Assembly: GCA_036250195.1 (NCBI GenBank)
Contig: JAVHZZ010000005.1
Location: 178,543,448 to 178,607,447, forward strand
Length of the DNA stretch: 64,000 bases
Origin: Mixophyes australis
Lineage: Eukaryota > Chordata > Amphibia > Anura > Limnodynastidae
Reading direction: 5' to 3'
Shown: positions 1-10,362 of the stretch, one piece after another
Numbering within the stretch: position 1 is the stretch's first letter
Layout: each line of letters opens with the position of its first letter
Made by a program: the position numbers and the translations under genes
Notes under the pieces: generated by a model
Databases searched by the model: none
Told to the model about the DNA's origin: nothing
Seen by the model: only the letters and a program-made list of their open reading frames with translations

Positions 1-215
1 AAGAACATTACAATTATTTGTAAAGTAACCAGAATTGCAAATTTAGCTCATCTACTGGCAAGTGAACAATAATGTACCATGCCATGTGTGAATTGTCAAA
101 AACAAACACTGTAATTAGCCTCTCAGGGACATGGCACAAAAGAGGCTCACTAGATTAGAACACAGAGCGCTCAATGTGACTTCTGAGGGGTTGTGGACGT
201 CTTGGAAAAACTTAC

Positions 216-278
216 AGGAATTATCTTGGTCGGAAGAAGCTTCAATGTCATTGGTAATCTGAAGGTCATTCCTGAACT
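216..278 (-). CDS. ACD: ACD exon 9 (probable)
   Basis: A textbook acceptor (ctctttccattatttcag) and a gtaagt donor enclose 63 bases. In the phase delivered by exon 8 it reads EFRNDLQITNDIEASSDQDN, an acidic, low-complexity peptide of the kind found in the TPP1 linker. No homology is recognisable, so the assignment rests on splice sites and phase. Confidence 0.5.
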
Positions 279-965
279 CTGAAATAATGGAAAGAGATAT
301 TACTTTATGTCTCAGGAGTAGAGAATGCAAACATTTATTATATTGGAAAGTTTAATTTACCAGTGATATATGGCTTTTAAACTTATCTGCCAGTGGCGAG
401 ACAAGGTGCATTAACAACATAGGATGGCAAAATGCCCTATATTCTCTGGTCTCTCTGCCCCCATTCATTATACCAGCCAGAGAGAGAGGGTAAAAAAACA
501 CTCTGGGTGCTGTGGAGGATGCTTCCTAGGGAGAAGTATTTATAGGTGCACATCTACAGCCCACTGACAGATCTGATCTAGGAAGTGCTCATCTATTCCC
601 TGCTATCCTAAACCACATCTTACGGTCATTTTGGTGTATCCTACGGTCATTTATGAAAGCGTATAACGATAGAAAACCATCACTCAGCAGACAGTTGGGA
701 TAAATGCTGAGGAACACTACAATGTGCCCCTATAAACAGCTGCTTCCCCTGCCTCTGGTTTGGAAGGTCTGGGAAAGAAAGATCTAGTTTTAAATGAACA
801 ATTAACTATGCAGGCACATATGTGGACGAACTTGGTAAGGGCTGGAGAAATTGGTAATTGAGCAGCTAAAAAACAAACAAACCGAGCAGTTGCACATTTA
901 AGAAAAGCCAGTAAGCTACAGCACAAGGGTGAAGTATTTCAGTTTAAGACATGTGAAACTTTCTA

Positions 966-1390
966 CTAAAGCTGGGTACACACTACACAGTTTTCATCCA
1001 ATAATCGGCTAAATCAGCCGACATACGACCGCTCGTTCAAAAGTCGGGTCAGTGTGTGCAGTGACACGATGGTCGAAAGTCTGCTCAAATGGACGATTGT
1101 CGCCTCATTTGGTTGGTCGTACCGTTTAATATTTTCGTTCCAATCTCGTTTCCGTTGTGTAGTGTGTATAAACTTCTGTCCGATCCACAACAGCATGAAA
1201 TTACAGTCATTGCTCACGACAACATGGCTGTAAAAAGTCGCTAAAGGGACATCCGCTCTTCCCTGTATCGTCCTAAACAAGGCTAGTGTGTATGCAGTCC
1301 ATGGACCAAGCGATCGAACCATCGATCGCATGTAAAATTGCTCGGCATAAAAAGTTGGTTGAAATTTCTGTAGTGTGTGCCCAGCTTTAG
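966..1390. mobile_element. MITE with 'gctgggtacacac' TIRs
   Basis: The left end actaaagctgggtacacac is matched in inverse orientation by gtgtgtgcccagctttagt at the right end. The interior contains the short inverted motifs typical of these small foldback DNA elements. The termini resemble those of the larger foldback at 60487-61398, so both probably belong to one family. Its flanking triplets (TAA and TTA) do not agree, so the TSD is unclear. Confidence 0.65.
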
Positions 1391-1498
1391 TGATAATCTA
1401 TGCCTTATTCCACTTAACCAGCATTACTAGAAAGACTATATAAACTTCATAATCACAACTTCCTCAAAACACAAAATGCATTTTCCAAAGTCCTAGAA

Positions 1499-1502
<4 letters not shown>

Positions 1503-1553
<51 letters not shown>

Positions 1554-1560
1554 TATATAT
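1503..1560. repeat. (TA)n microsatellite
   Basis: About 20 near-perfect AT dinucleotides followed by imperfect AT-rich sequence, in an ACD intron. Confidence 0.9.
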
Positions 1561-2329
1561 TCTATTGATAACCGCATTGAAGCATAACAATACATTTCAT
1601 ACACTGCGATATATAAATGAATACTTTCATTTTTCATCTCTTTTGCACATATACAATGTGAGATGTAGTTCAATTGAATACATGTAGGTGCACTGATGTG
1701 CTGAACAAGGAAGAGTGATATATTTTATAACAGAGGCTGAATGGGGCCGGTCCCATAGTGGGCAAGCATGGCCTCAGTCACTGTGCTACCTGCATTTTCA
1801 TTCCTATAAAATGTTCCTAATAGGCTGCTGAGCTAAGTCCCCCCTCCCCCCCTCTAAAACTTGCCAGCCAGACCTATATAGAGTTAACTTTTAATTTCCC
1901 GAGAGTTATTTGAATAGGTAAGCATTTTCGTAAAAAATGCCAGAACAAGTGGGGATGGGTTCAAGATTAATAAGCAAATAAAAAAGGGTATTGCCTTCTC
2001 TACTGCTATGACAGCTACAGGGACAAGAGGTTCATCTGTTGTAAAGGCCTAGTCCTTGAAAACAAGACAAAGGGCTAGATCTACTAAAGGGGAGTTTGTT
2101 TTGAAACAGCTAGATTTACTAAACGCTAATCTACTGGAAAACCCATCTGAAAACCACAGTACCAGGAACCGCCACACACAATATTCAGTAAATCTAGCCC
2201 AAAGATGCTATTCCTGCTGCAGGGAGACCCTGGGTGATGCTGTCTGGACAACACACCGACTTCCAGCCATATTATATTCAGGAAGATCATCTCTTACAAT
2301 GCTTTGTACAATTGTCAGACTCAAACTAC

Positions 2330-2411
2330 CTGTCATCTGCTCCAGTGCAGATTCTTCATGTGGAGGGATAAGCAGCAAATTTACAGGGATGGAAAAACTG
2401 CTCGTATTGTC
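2330..2411 (-). CDS. ACD: ACD exon 8 (donor chosen by phase)
   Basis: A strong acceptor (pyrimidine tract, ttttcag) precedes 2411. The frame gives DNTSSFSIPVNLLLIPPHEE, similar to the human segment after the POT1-binding helices. I placed the donor at gtagtt (2329) because phase 1 then matches the exon at 278-216. The open frame continues without a donor to a stop at 2208, so an alternative terminal exon is possible. Confidence 0.6.
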
Positions 2412-3580
2412 CTGAAAATGCAAAAGAAATTATTTAATAAACATATAGCTAACTTTTTTGAGTTTAAAAAAAAATATTAATTGTTCTGCAGAGGTGAAAT
2501 AAAATGGTAATGATCGATCGATTCCAGTGGTAGAGGACAAATGATCAAGAAACAGCAGAATGTCTAATTTGTTTTATGAAACAATAACCTTTGAACTCTC
2601 AAATGTTAGGTTTCTCCCTTTAAAAGAGTAAGAAACAAAAGACTTAATCACTATGGGCCTTAGCTGATTGGACGCATGTTGGGTGTAATTTACACGAAAA
2701 AGCCATAGGTAAAAATAGTGTATTTACACCCATATGTTGAGGTGTAGGCATCTCAAAATGTGTCCAGCTCTGCACCTGTAGCACATACGAAGGGTATGTG
2801 TCATGCACAAATACACACATCCAGGTCATTAGCACAAGAAAAGTTTATTAACATTTGTTTTGATAGCAAAACACACATTCAGTATTATTAATGTAATACA
2901 GCAAATATAATACTCCTTGCTTATGAATGAGTAACAAAAAAAAATAAAAAGAAAGGTTTTATAACATGCCGTCAATATCCTATTAATATAATATGTGTGT
3001 GACTTGTTTATCTGAGCCCGAGTAAGCAGGCGTACATCCAACTCAGCATGTCCAGAACTACAACTAAGTGCAGAGTTAGAACAAACAGCACAATGAGCAT
3101 AAAACCCTCATTTAGAGTTGTACACAAGTGCATTTGTGCACTGTAACTTTACATCTCAAGTAAAATTACATGCACAAATCACTCCTGTATTTTGAGTTGC
3201 ACTTATGGCCCCTTACACATTGAGAGGTGGATCAGGTGCGTTTGAGTGCAAGAGTAATATAGTAAAGACGTAGAGACGCAAGGTAGTCATGCCCCTGCGA
3301 GATGCGTCCGTGGTTACACATCTCTTTAGATAAACCTTTTAGGAGCTGTATCTTCTTTTCCATAGTTCGCGTGTACGCTTAGAAGTTGATAATGATGACT
3401 GCAGTAGCTTTGCTCCAAACGCAACTATGAACTCTATTTTAGAATGCATTTATCTCACAATATGTGTAATTCAAGATACAGAAGCAAAAACACAAGTGGG
3501 CAAGAGCATCTTTAAATGGATAATCCAAAAAAAGAAAAGTAAAGTTATATCTAGATCATTCACCCTGCCCAGGTTTATAC
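2412..3580 (-). other. ACD intron 7
   Basis: AT-rich intron. I see no recognisable transposon ends or further coding exon in it. Confidence 0.4.
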
Positions 3581-3723
3581 CTTGTTGCTCCATTTTGTCC
3601 TTGCTTGTCTTGGGATCTCTTGGGTTTCAAATAAATTGAGATCAAGGCAGTGTTCAGCAACTGATTTCAAAGCTCTGAATTTCTCTTCAGTTTCAACCAT
3701 AAGCAACTGGGTAAGAGACACGT
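3581..3723 (-). CDS. ACD: ACD exon 7
   Basis: The exon is 143 bp with acceptor tttaattag and donor gtataa. It encodes DVSLTQLLMVETEEKFRAL and then a helix with SVAEHCLDL, aligning with human SLSQLLDEMRED and LVCLAESCLTL. A closer cag at 3706 was rejected as the acceptor because it shifts the frame into an immediate stop. Confidence 0.83.
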
Positions 3724-4030
3724 CTAATTAAATGAAAGACACATTAATCTAAAGGAAACTAGAGAAACATTCAACATATTAATGACGTATCAAAATTCTA
3801 TGAGGATAGTCTATAACCAGTATAATTTATACCATGTGTTACTTTAAAGCAAAGAATACAGAGGGTCTCATTTACTCATTTAGAGTTAGGAGGAAATCCA
3901 GCTTGAAAGCGCAATATTGCAACTTGGCAAAACCATGTGGGCCTGCAGGGGGCACACATTTAAAATAAGAGGACATATTTATATGTGGGTGGGGTGACAT
4001 TTTAGTTCACCTCTAAATCACAATGTAAAG

Positions 4031-4231
4031 CATACTTGTCTACTTTAAAAACCTATTCTCGAGAGTGCAGACAGGATGTATTGCAAGATAATTACATCAT
4101 TGAGGCCGCCATCCCGATACTTGACTAGAAAGTGGGCAGGAGTCAGGAGAAAGGCCAGGTCTCTGGGGGTCCGGGACAACTACCTGAAGTTCAGGAGTCA
4201 GGAGGACATTCCGGGAGACTAGGTAAGTATG
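4031..4231. mobile_element. MITE with 'catacttg' termini
   Basis: The element begins catacttgtctac and ends gtaagtatg, an inverted pair. The interior has the ccgggagact motif. Related sequence occurs at 43601-43797 and 63650-63806 in this window, so it is a local repeat family (called MITE A here). Confidence 0.6.
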
Positions 4232-4339
4232 ATGGAAAGACAATGCTCCCCAGTAATTATGTGCTGCAGACTAAAGCAGGCAGTATTTTTCCAATGGTAT
4301 TTTATGAATTTAGTGGGCCTGTTATTTTTTGCCACAACA

Positions 4340-4862
4340 GTATACAGACTCAGTGGCCACTTTATTAGGTATGCCTGCTCATTAATGCAAATATCTAATC
4401 AGCCAATCATGTGCAAGCAACTAAATGCATTTAGGCAAGCAGACATGGTCAAGAGGTTCGGATGTTGCTCAGACCAAACACCAGAATAAAGAAAAAAATG
4501 TGACTTTGACCGTGGACTGACTATTGGTGCCAGATGGGGTGGTTTGAGCATCTCAGAAACTGACAATCTTCTGGAATAACCTGCACAATAGCCTCTACAA
4601 TTTACAAAAAAATGGTGCACAAAGCAAAAAACACCCAATGGCCTCCACAGTGACCAGATCTCAGTCCAATAGAGCACCTTTAGTATGTGGTGGAACAGGA
4701 GATTTGCAGCATTAATGTGCAGCCGACAAATCATAGATCTCTAAGGAATGTTACCAGCTCCTTGTTGAATTAATGCCACAAATAATTTAGGCTGTTCTGG
4801 GGGGAAAGAGGAGTCCTACCCAATACTAGAAAGGTGTATCTAATAAAGTGACCATTGAGTAT
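4340..4862. mobile_element. Non-autonomous Tc1/mariner-like element
   Basis: The left end tatacagactcagtggccac and the right end gtgaccattgagtata form inverted termini flanked by TA. The inner ends (ttattaggt and gtatctaataaa) continue the match. The roughly 520-bp interior has no intact frame. This terminus type is widespread in fish and amphibian Tc1-like elements. Confidence 0.75.
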
Positions 4863-5231
4863 ATAAATGGAAAACTATTACAGATAACTATGAAAAGCCA
4901 TAAACATAAAAGATCATTACAACTCTTAATAATACACAAGCCAGCTAGTTATGCTGTAATTTACAAGGCAGACAGACCCTTTCTGGGTGAAATAATCAAT
5001 AGTGACAGATAAATAATATACCTAAAAATCAACATTTGAAAAGAAAAAGCACTGAAAGGGGATATGGTCAACAGGAAGGGCATAAACATGGATATTTAGT
5101 TGCATAGAACATCCTAGGACACTGAAATTTGCTAAACAGAATATAACAATGCAGAATAGATATCACATACTCTGCAAACTGTGTTACAGAGCAATGCATA
5201 GATGTAAATCATTCTAAAACACCATTTAGAA

Positions 5232-5379
5232 CAGTGCAGGTTAACCCGTGACACTCCAGATGTTTGTGAAACTACAAGTCCCAGCATGCTTTGCCAATAT
5301 ATAGCAGCTTATAGCTGGAAGGGTATGCTGGGACTTGTAGTTTCACAACACCTGGAGTGTCACAGGCTAGCCAACACTG
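5232..5379. mobile_element. hAT-type palindromic MITE
   Basis: A 148-bp near-palindrome starting CAGTGCAGG and ending CCAACACTG. The arms carry gtgaaactacaagtcccagc and its inverse. The 8-bp flanks (atttagaa and ttatagaa) agree at 6 of 8 positions, compatible with a decayed hAT TSD. It is related to the MITE at 56828-56975. Confidence 0.72.
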
Positions 5380-6107
5380 TTATAGAATAACATCTCTAGA
5401 CAGTGATATCAGGTAGCAGGCAGTGAAATAAACCCAAGCAGTGAATAGTTGCATCATGTTTTCAGGTTTGTTTTCTGGCATCAGAGAACAGTACACATAG
5501 TAATGTATTATCTAGCTCCATCCACTCCCCCATTACCCAGTTACATTCACCAGTACAAACATTACATCTTTCCCAAGTACATGCAGTATAGCTTTCACAG
5601 TTTATGCATATTCAGGTCATTTGGTCCCAATATCCTTAGCTCCCTGAAATATAGCTTTATAATTCAGCATAAGTGTTACAGCTATAAACTTTTACATTAG
5701 CCATTCTACCTGCCCTCACCCTATTCACAGACTCAGACTAGAAGAACTACCATAGTACTGCACGCAAAAGAAAAAATGTATCAAAACATGGTGTGCTCAA
5801 TGTGCACTCTTAAGATGGATTTTCTCCTCCATCTAAATGAGAAAGTGAGTATTTTTCTGCTGCATACAATGCATTGCCTATTTTCTCTAAGATATTTAAA
5901 CATGCATTATCGGGATATATATTGCTATGGACAATCTGGGCAGTTTCTGAGACAGAAATGGATGTATGATTATATGGTAATCAAATATGAGGAAACCACA
6001 TAATTCACAAACAGAATTGTAAACATAACTTAACATAGGTGCAATGTTTTCCATTAAATCACTACAAAAAGCATATAGAGAACAGTAAAACTCTGCAGTA
6101 AACTGAC

Positions 6108-6160
6108 CTGATAAGTTCATGTCAGAAGACTCCCTCATTTCACGTTCTTTCATGTAATTT
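6108..6160 (-). CDS. ACD: ACD exon 6
   Basis: A 53-bp exon with acceptor ctgtttcag and donor gtcagt. In frame it gives NYMKEREMRESSDMNLS, equivalent to the human HLSESTSSNAGLSL stretch. It leaves in phase 1, and the first two bases of the next exon complete the codon. Confidence 0.78.
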
Positions 6161-7644
6161 CTGAAACAGAGGCAGCATTTTTACATAGTAAGGTAACACG
6201 AGAAAAGTATATGTGGCAACTAATCAGTGTAAACACAAAAAAATTGATTGATTCAGCACCATAGTGGTTTTAAATGACCAATACAATGCTGTAGGAGCAG
6301 ACTATCTACCAGAACAAATGTCATGGATGGTGATGTCTCAAGAGTAGTAGGAATTACCAGGTATAAAGTCTAATGGAAGAGTACCACTGTGAGCAGTTCA
6401 TCACAGAACATCATTTGCTTGAATTTACCAGGTGGGGTCTCAGCAGAGCTCTTGCTGCACACCAATGGGTAAGAGACATTCTCACAGAAGATTCGGAAAC
6501 CACTAACACAATAGAGATTATATATACGTATAAAGTGCCACAGTCCAAAAATATACTAGTAAGCTAATTGGCTTTCAACAAAAGTGGATGTGTGTTATGG
6601 AATTAAGACTTTAAGTCCCAACAGGGCATGGACCGATGTCAATGATACCACAGAATAGCAGCTGCCTATCCCTCTGCAACAATGTAAAGAGCTTTGAGTC
6701 CTATTGGGAAAAACAACAATATATAAAGAATTATAATTATTATAATACCCTCTATGTTTGTAATGGGAGCTCAGGGATGTCATGACAAACTTACTGCCAC
6801 AATTCATTGATCTTCTGCCTCACTCCTGGTTCCATGTTACTGAAACAACAGAACAACTTATTTTACATATTATTTCACTACTTTACAGGAGAAGATCTTA
6901 CAGAATAAATACAACCCTCACATTTAATAGATTAATTCTTGTACAGATCCTACAGTAAGACAAACAACGAGAACCTTCTGGAAAATAAACAGAAGACATG
7001 CTTGACAGATCTTATGCTTTACTTACAGAAACAATTGATAAGCCTTCCTATTGCAAGTCAAATGAAAATAAATAAATTAAAATCCAACTATTTTCATAAG
7101 TATAATCCAGTCTAAGAATTTGCTTTGGATTTCACCAATCTTTCATAAATGTAGTTCATATATGGTCCAGTAACATGACAGACTGCTATATATAGTGAAA
7201 TAATAAGCTTTAACGCAACTAACTTAAAGACGCCCACTTGCCACAGTTAGGTCCTCCTAACCACAGTCCCAAGAAAGACACCACAACAAAACATCTTTTA
7301 TCTTGGAATGTTAGTTATTTTGGTCAATGGTATGCTTGACTTTCCGGTCTTAATATCTAAACAAATAATGCTTATTATTCTAGTTATTATCCAATCGTAG
7401 AACACATTGTGATGATGACTCTGTGTGTCTCTCAATATTTATTAGTGTAATAAAACAGTTGACGTCATTTATTTACATGACACAAATATCACTGTGTTAG
7501 TCTAACTTGTACAAGACAAATGAAGGCGAATATCTTGTTTGTTGCTGAGTTTCACCACCTTTGTTAGTTGTTAAGTTAATCTCTAATTCATTTTATCATG
7601 GTCTAAGGCTGAATTTTAGCTAGGCAACCAGTATCATCACTCAC
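6161..7644 (-). other. ACD introns 4 and 5 around exon 6795-6839
   Basis: Apart from the 45-bp exon, this is AT-rich intron sequence in which I recognise no repeat. Confidence 0.4.
6795..6839 (-). CDS. ACD: ACD exon 5
   Basis: This short 45-bp exon has acceptor ttgtttcag and donor gtaagt. Joined in frame it reads CNMEPGVRQKINELWQ, matching the human helix that begins GCNQDLDVQKKLYD, just after the OB fold. Confidence 0.8.
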
Positions 7645-7724
7645 CAGTTCATTAGGTTCACTGCGTTGGCCTCCATTGCCAGCACACTGAAGTGCTGAAC
7701 AGTTAGGTAAAATTCACAGCTATT
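7645..7724 (-). CDS. ACD: ACD OB-fold exon 4
   Basis: Acceptor tttgttctag and donor gtgagtg flank 80 bases entering in phase 0. The peptide CEFYLTVQHFSVLAMEA aligns with human AEFYLQVDRFSLLPTEQ, keeping the leucine and glutamate at the positions of human L212 and E215 of the TEL patch. Confidence 0.87.
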
Positions 7725-8800
7725 CTAGAACAAAGGAAACAGTTGTATAAGTGCAAAAAGTCAACATACACTCATATGTAAGCCACAGCATGTATTTGTA
7801 TTAGTACAGAAAGTGAACATGTCTTCTCCCCATACCTTCTTATTTCAATAAAAAAATGTCCTGTGTAAGTTTGTTTAAAGTGGTTTCTAATAAACGGTTT
7901 CCAGTAACACCAACTCAATATCATTATACACTTAGGCGGATACATTAGACAAATATTTTATTAATATGCACAAAACAAAAATTTCAGATCTGAATGTTCT
8001 CATAGAAAAATATTGCTATCCCATTATAAAGGTTTACGATGTATTGAGCATGTGTATAATATTTATGTAAACAAGTGTTTTCAAAGGCATATGAAGTGCT
8101 TTGTATTGTTAGTGGAAAAGCCATCTTAAAGACACAGGGCCTGATTCATTAAGGAATGTAAATGCCGATACACTCCGTATTTTCTGTAAAATTGCTCTGC
8201 ACATGCTCAGAAATGGACTATACACAAGTGAACGCAAGTACATGCAATTCATCTTCGAATGCAAAGGACACTTGCGACAGCCTACAATTTCAAGGGCGGA
8301 ACAGGGGAAGGAAGGGGCGTATGCACGTAGTCAATGTACAGTAAGGGAGTGCAAAGGTTGAGCACACGCACATCTATTCGATTCAAGCTCTGGGCATATC
8401 TAAGGTATGAGATTTTTAGCCGTATCACTAGCACCCGCTGCAGGTCAGGTGTAAGTGTTGATAGATCGTGATGACTGTCGCATATGCGTGCTAGAACATG
8501 TATTTGCAATGAACAGCAACTGTAAACAATAATTTTATATACAGTAGGCATTAATATCAAGATAAATATATTTAAAAAAAATATCAAATAAACAACTTTT
8601 TTTTCTTTGATGATTATATTAACAGGTGTTAATGTATTTAATAATTCAATTTTTTTTGTATGTGCGTTCTGATGGGACGTCCTATATACATTTGCATTAT
8701 GTTGATCCTGCAATGTTTGTGTCTGTCTGCATAAGGCAAGTGTAGTATTGGTAGAGCCATATATACCATATTCAACAAGAAACGTTTGTCAAGATATGAC

Positions 8801-8842
8801 ACCTCTGATGAAACGGCCAGAGTGCCGAGAAACGCGTCAGGT
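8801..8842 (+). ncRNA. Minimal hammerhead ribozyme (type I, Penelope-like)
   Basis: The conserved core is present in order: CTGATGA (8805-8811), a stem II built from cggc and gccg around cagagt, GAAA (8829-8832), then cgcGTC with predicted cleavage after the C at 8838. Flanking ACCT and AGGT pair as stem I. Stem III is minimal, as in hammerheads of Penelope-like elements. The closing pair of stem II is A opposite A rather than the usual G-C, so activity may be weakened. Confidence 0.65.
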
Positions 8843-8976
8843 ATTTGCTGGATTCCAGTCAGTGATTGTAACAGCGGAGTCACTAACATACCCCGGGGTC
8901 GAAGAAACTTTCTCTGTGATTTGAATGGTCAAACCTCTATACAATACCGCTTTGAGGCTGAATCTCCATGACATTT

Positions 8977-9300
8977 GATTGCCTATTCGGGACTAACGTT
9001 AAGTATACAACATCTTAAAAGGCATCTATGTTCCTCTCATAGAGAGGGTGACTATTGTGTACTCAATTGGGGATTTTATACACGAAGTCTGGTTCATATG
9101 AACCTCTTGAATTATCTATGAGTGATCTTTACGATCACATTAGATTGCCTATCCGGGACTAACATCAAGTATATAACAACCTAAAAGGCAACAATGTTCC
9201 TCTCACAGAAAGGGTGACTTTTGTGTACTCAATTGGGGATTTCACACACGAGGTTTTTGTTCATATGAACTTCCTGAATCATTCATGAGTGACTTTATCA
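8977..9300 (+). repeat. Two tandem copies of a 166-bp segment
   Basis: The motif gattgcctattcgggacta at 8977 recurs at 9143 with one change near its start. Similarity continues through gttcctctca and actcaattggggattt to the gttcatatgaac palindrome. The copies are diverged, so the duplication is old. Confidence 0.75.
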
Positions 9301-10271
9301 TTATCATGGACTAAATCACCTGCGGTATGAGGATTTGTTTTTACATTTGTGTGCTCTAGTACATTCATTTTCCAGGATTGAGCCGTGTATTTGTTGGATT
9401 ATCATCTTACACACTTTGTTGTGTCTACAAGTTTCAACCTATACATATACACGAGTATATCCAATTATTATTACATCTGCTGTGAATCCATTTAGGGAAT
9501 ATTTTATGTGCTCTGACACATTTTAGAGTGTTGAATCTGATATATGCCAGTTTTTTGTTATACCTAATACTGGCTATTGTTTTATAAATATGTGTAATGG
9601 TATATTTATATCATCTTTAAATACATATTATTTTATATAATAAATGAATTTGTAATTATTCCAACTAGTGGCTTACAGTTTTTTGCGCTCTCAGTTTTCT
9701 TTTTGTTTATGTTTGTTAAGATACTTGTTGTTTAACTCGGGCTTATCTGCCTGCAATTTCCATTCTATCACAAAAAAAGAACGCAAATTGCATTCACTTT
9801 GTGTTCCTTGATGAATCGTAAAGATTATTTTGCTCCAAAATAAATATATTTCGTTTTCTTAGAATTTTCTATAATAAAAGAAGCTTTATGTTTGTTTACA
9901 AAATTGACTACTATTGTTTTTCCTCCACAAGCTCATATTCCTGCAACACATTTCTGTGCAGAGAAAGTCAATAAAAGTAATGTTTTTCTAATGCACTACT
10001 GAACTAATGTTACCATTCAATAGATATTTAGAAAACAAAACTTTGTTCAAGTAGCATTTTCTTTTGTTAAATGCTATCTCTCAACCGAAAACTAAATGTA
10101 ACTTGGGAATAAATGCAAGTTAAATAGCTACAGAAGGTTATAAAAATGGGTATAGCAACTGTAGTAAAAACATTCTAAGTTTGAAGATTACAAGAACGGT
10201 GTCATTTAATTTATTTTGAAATGTTCAACAATGACAAAAACACAGTAAATGTATCCTAGCTGAGCACTTAC

Positions 10272-10362
10272 TAGATCTTCTACTGCTGTAAAACACACAT
10301 TGAATTTCTTCAAGATGATAATTTTGTTCTTGATATCAGCTACTGTAAAGTGCTCATCTTCC
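10272..10362 (-). CDS. ACD: ACD OB-fold exon 3, TEL-patch region
   Basis: Acceptor ttcttcag and donor gtaagt bound this 91-bp exon. With the two bases from the previous exon it reads REDEHFTVADIKNKIIIL, followed by a hydrophobic strand. This aligns without gaps to the human segment WEEKEFGFRGTEGRLLLL, which carries the telomerase-recruiting TEL patch; the acidic character is largely kept. The exon ends in phase 0. Confidence 0.85.

Larger units (their letters stand above)
279..2329 (-). other. ACD intron 8, with MITEs
   Basis: The stretch holds a TIR-bearing MITE at 966-1390, a (TA)n microsatellite at 1503-1560 and a partial MITE-like segment at about 2068-2210 containing the two inward motifs agatctactaaa and agtaaatctagcc. 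No further exon was identified. Confidence 0.5.
3724..6107 (-). other. ACD intron 6
   Basis: Contains three small DNA transposons: a MITE at 4031-4231, a Tc1-like non-autonomous element at 4340-4862 and a hAT-type MITE at 5232-5379. The remainder (about 4863-5231 and 5380-6107) is AT-rich with nothing recognised. Confidence 0.5.
8740..9730 (+). mobile_element. Penelope-like / retrozyme-type fragment
   Basis: The block starts near a minimal hammerhead ribozyme (8801-8842), continues through a 166-bp duplicated segment (8977-9300), and ends in an AT-rich tail with aataaatgaattt followed by a gcgctctcagtttt motif. Penelope-like elements are known to carry minimal hammerheads in their terminal repeats. 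No reverse transcriptase frame is visible here, so this is a terminal repeat or non-autonomous copy. The limits are approximate. Confidence 0.5.
7725..10271 (-). other. ACD intron 3
   Basis: Carries a hammerhead-ribozyme-bearing retroelement fragment (about 8740-9730). The segment at 8135-8440 contains the motif gggcctgattcattaagg, a common end of frog MITEs, but no matching right end was found. Nothing else was recognised. Confidence 0.4.

Noticed and set aside
1014..1331. 105-codon minus-strand frame
   Set aside because: Lies entirely inside the MITE at 966-1390; no transposase or other similarity.
2650..3215. Possible inverted pair tatgggcc / ggcccc as transposon ends
   Set aside because: Match is only a few bases and no consistent flanking duplication is visible.
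3705..3723. Acceptor at tcttacccag for ACD exon 7
   Set aside because: Using it puts the exon out of phase with exon 6 and meets a stop at once; the attag 18 bp upstream restores the TPP1 match.
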